29,356 bases of DNA from JAIBJP01 sp035639875 (GTDB taxonomy: Bacteria; Actinomycetota; Thermoleophilia; Gaiellales; Gaiellaceae): contig DASQXE010000053.1 of assembly GCA_035639875.1 (NCBI GenBank), positions 1 to 29,356 on the forward strand, read 5' to 3'. This document shows positions 28,270 through 29,356 of this stretch, in pieces (the stretch's first letter is position 1; each line of letters opens with the position of its first letter). Both the position numbers and the translations under genes were made by a program. The notes under the pieces were generated by a model. It made no database searches. It worked only from the letters and a program-made list of their open reading frames with translations, and had not been told where the DNA came from.

Positions 28270-29257
28270 GCACCTGAACCAGCCGTGGTGGATCGACGTC
28301 ATCAAGGCGCTTCTCATCATCAACGTCGTGCTGGGAGCCTTCGCCTACCTGACCTGGGTGGAGCGCAAGCTCCTCGGCCGCATGCAGGCGCGCTACGGGC
28401 CCAACCGCGCCGGGCCCTTCGGCCTTCTGCAGCCGATCGCCGACCTCGTGAAGCTCCTGCGCAAGGAGCACTTCTATCCGGCGAGCGCCGTCGACGCCCT
28501 CTACATCGCGGCGCCCGCTGTCGCTGCCTCGACCGCCCTCGCCGCCTTCAGCGTCATCCCGTGGGGGCCCGTGTGGCACATCGGCCCGTACGACGTCACG
28601 GGCTGGATCGTCAACGTTTCGATCGGCCTCGTACTCCTCTTCTCGCTGGGGGCGATCGGCATCTATGCCTTCCTGGTCGGGGGCTGGGCGAGCGAATCGA
28701 AGTACTCCCTGCTCGGGTCCATGCGCACGGCCGCGCAGCTCGTCTCCTACGAGGTCTCGCTCGCGCTCTCGGTCCTGGGCGTCGTGCTCATGGGCGGCTC
28801 GCTCTCGCTCGTCGCCATCGCCGAGAAGCAGCAGGAGACGATCTGGTTCGCCGGCCCGCAATTCGTCGGCCTTCTCGTCTTTTTCATCGCGGGCATCGCA
28901 GAGACGAACCGGCCTCCGTTCGATCTCCCCGAGGCTGAGACGGAGCTCGTGGCCGGCTATCACACGGAGTACAGCGGCATGCGCTTCGGCCTCTTCTCGA
29001 TGGCCGAGTACATCAACATGATCACGCTCTCCGGCCTCGCCGTGACCCTGTTCTTCGGCGGCTGGGGCGGGCCGGTCCTGCCCGGCCCGATCTGGTTCCT
29101 CGTCAAGCTCGCCGGCTTCCTCTTCCTGTTCATGTGGATGCGAGCGACGCTCCCGCGCCTCCGCTACGACCAGCTCATGCGCTTCGGCTGGAAGGTCCTC
29201 CTGCCGGTGGCAACGCTGAACGCCGTCGTCACCGCGATCTTGGTGGTGGCGCTTTGA
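28262..29257 (+). CDS. nuoH: NADH-quinone oxidoreductase subunit H
   Basis: 331 aa from the GTG at 28262, with about 8 membrane helices. Signature parts are WVERKLLGRMQARYGPNRAG (about 34-53), LQPIADLVKLLRKEHFYP (about 57-74), and the acidic quinone-channel loop AETNRPPFDLPEAETELVAG followed by YHTEYSGMRFGLF (about 218-250). NuoH joins the quinone site to the proton-pumping membrane arm. A TTGA overlap leads into nuoI. Confidence 0.97.
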   Translation: MPEHLNQPWWIDVIKALLIINVVLGAFAYLTWVERKLLGRMQARYGPNRAGPFGLLQPIADLVKLLRKEHFYPASAVDALYIAAPAVAASTALAAFSVIPWGPVWHIGPYDVTGWIVNVSIGLVLLFSLGAIGIYAFLVGGWASESKYSLLGSMRTAAQLVSYEVSLALSVLGVVLMGGSLSLVAIAEKQQETIWFAGPQFVGLLVFFIAGIAETNRPPFDLPEAETELVAGYHTEYSGMRFGLFSMAEYINMITLSGLAVTLFFGGWGGPVLPGPIWFLVKLAGFLFLFMWMRATLPRLRYDQLMRFGWKVLLPVATLNAVVTAILVVAL

Positions 29258-29356
29258 GCCCGCAGCCGTACTCCTCCCTGAAAGGCTTCGCCGTGACCTT
29301 CCGGCAGATCTTCAAGAAGCCGATCACGCAGCAGTACCCGGAACAGAAGCGGCCTG
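29254..29356 (+). CDS. nuoI: NADH-quinone oxidoreductase subunit I, N-terminal fragment
   Basis: 34 codons before the window ends. It starts at TTG in TTGA, overlapping the nuoH stop by 4 nt. The N-terminus LKGFAVTFRQIFKKPITQQY followed by PEQKRP is the typical amphipathic start of NuoI. The ferredoxin-like 4Fe-4S motifs lie beyond the window. The position after nuoH is the standard order. Confidence 0.93.
   Translation, partial: MSPQPYSSLKGFAVTFRQIFKKPITQQYPEQKRP

Noticed and set aside
1..29356. CRISPR array, transposase, integrase, phage or toxin-antitoxin genes
   Set aside because: No regularly spaced repeats, no recognisable transposase or recombinase motifs and no paired small toxin/antitoxin frames were seen on either strand.

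Overview
The window is a 29.4 kb, high-GC, gene-dense piece of bacterial chromosome. It was read by eye and no database search was run. The gene content points to an actinobacterium: YumC-type ferredoxin-NADP reductase, GroEL with a GGM tail under CIRCE control, a 14-subunit-type nuo operon with the N7-site NuoG, LipA/LipB lipoylation and many genes that look leaderless. A deep lineage such as Thermoleophilia is my guess. No phage, insertion sequence, CRISPR array or defence locus is visible; this is mostly core metabolism.

Left part (1-5.9 kb): a cobalamin-type substrate-binding protein cut by the window edge, a DUF421 membrane protein with an anchored partner, a tRNA-Arg with the uncommon GCG anticodon behind a perfect 13-bp palindrome, a secreted GH3 protein with an altered catalytic loop, YgfZ, and a secreted BNR/Asp-box (sialidase-fold) protein. 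Just after its hairpin lies the C-terminal stump of a second BNR paralogue.

Middle part (5.9-18 kb): groES-groEL, with a promoter bracketed by two perfect CIRCE operators, one of them inside the 3' end of the neighbouring MFS transporter gene. Then come a divergent NUDIX / ASCH / atypical-SDR operon, a small zinc-ribbon gene, and a 2-oxoacid dehydrogenase operon (E1 alpha, E1 beta, E2) running into lipB. Between lipB and lipA sit a small putative helix-turn-helix gene flanked by two copies of a 21-bp palindrome and a tandem pair of cupin genes. E2 needs lipoate, and LipB and LipA make it on the protein, so this is a functional module; E3 is not in the window.

Right part (18-29.4 kb): on the minus strand erpA, ferredoxin-NADP reductase, a small zinc-ribbon gene, fumC and a membrane-anchored hypothetical. 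Divergent from them is nuoA-B-C-D-E-F-G-H-I (nuoI cut by the window end), with nearly every junction overlapping.

The most general signal is regulatory. Eleven protein genes have a TA-N3-T-type -10 hexamer (TATAAC in one case) only 6-10 nt before the start codon, which predicts leaderless or nearly leaderless mRNAs and very short divergent promoters. The least explained local structure is the palindrome-flanked small gene at 15510-15912.
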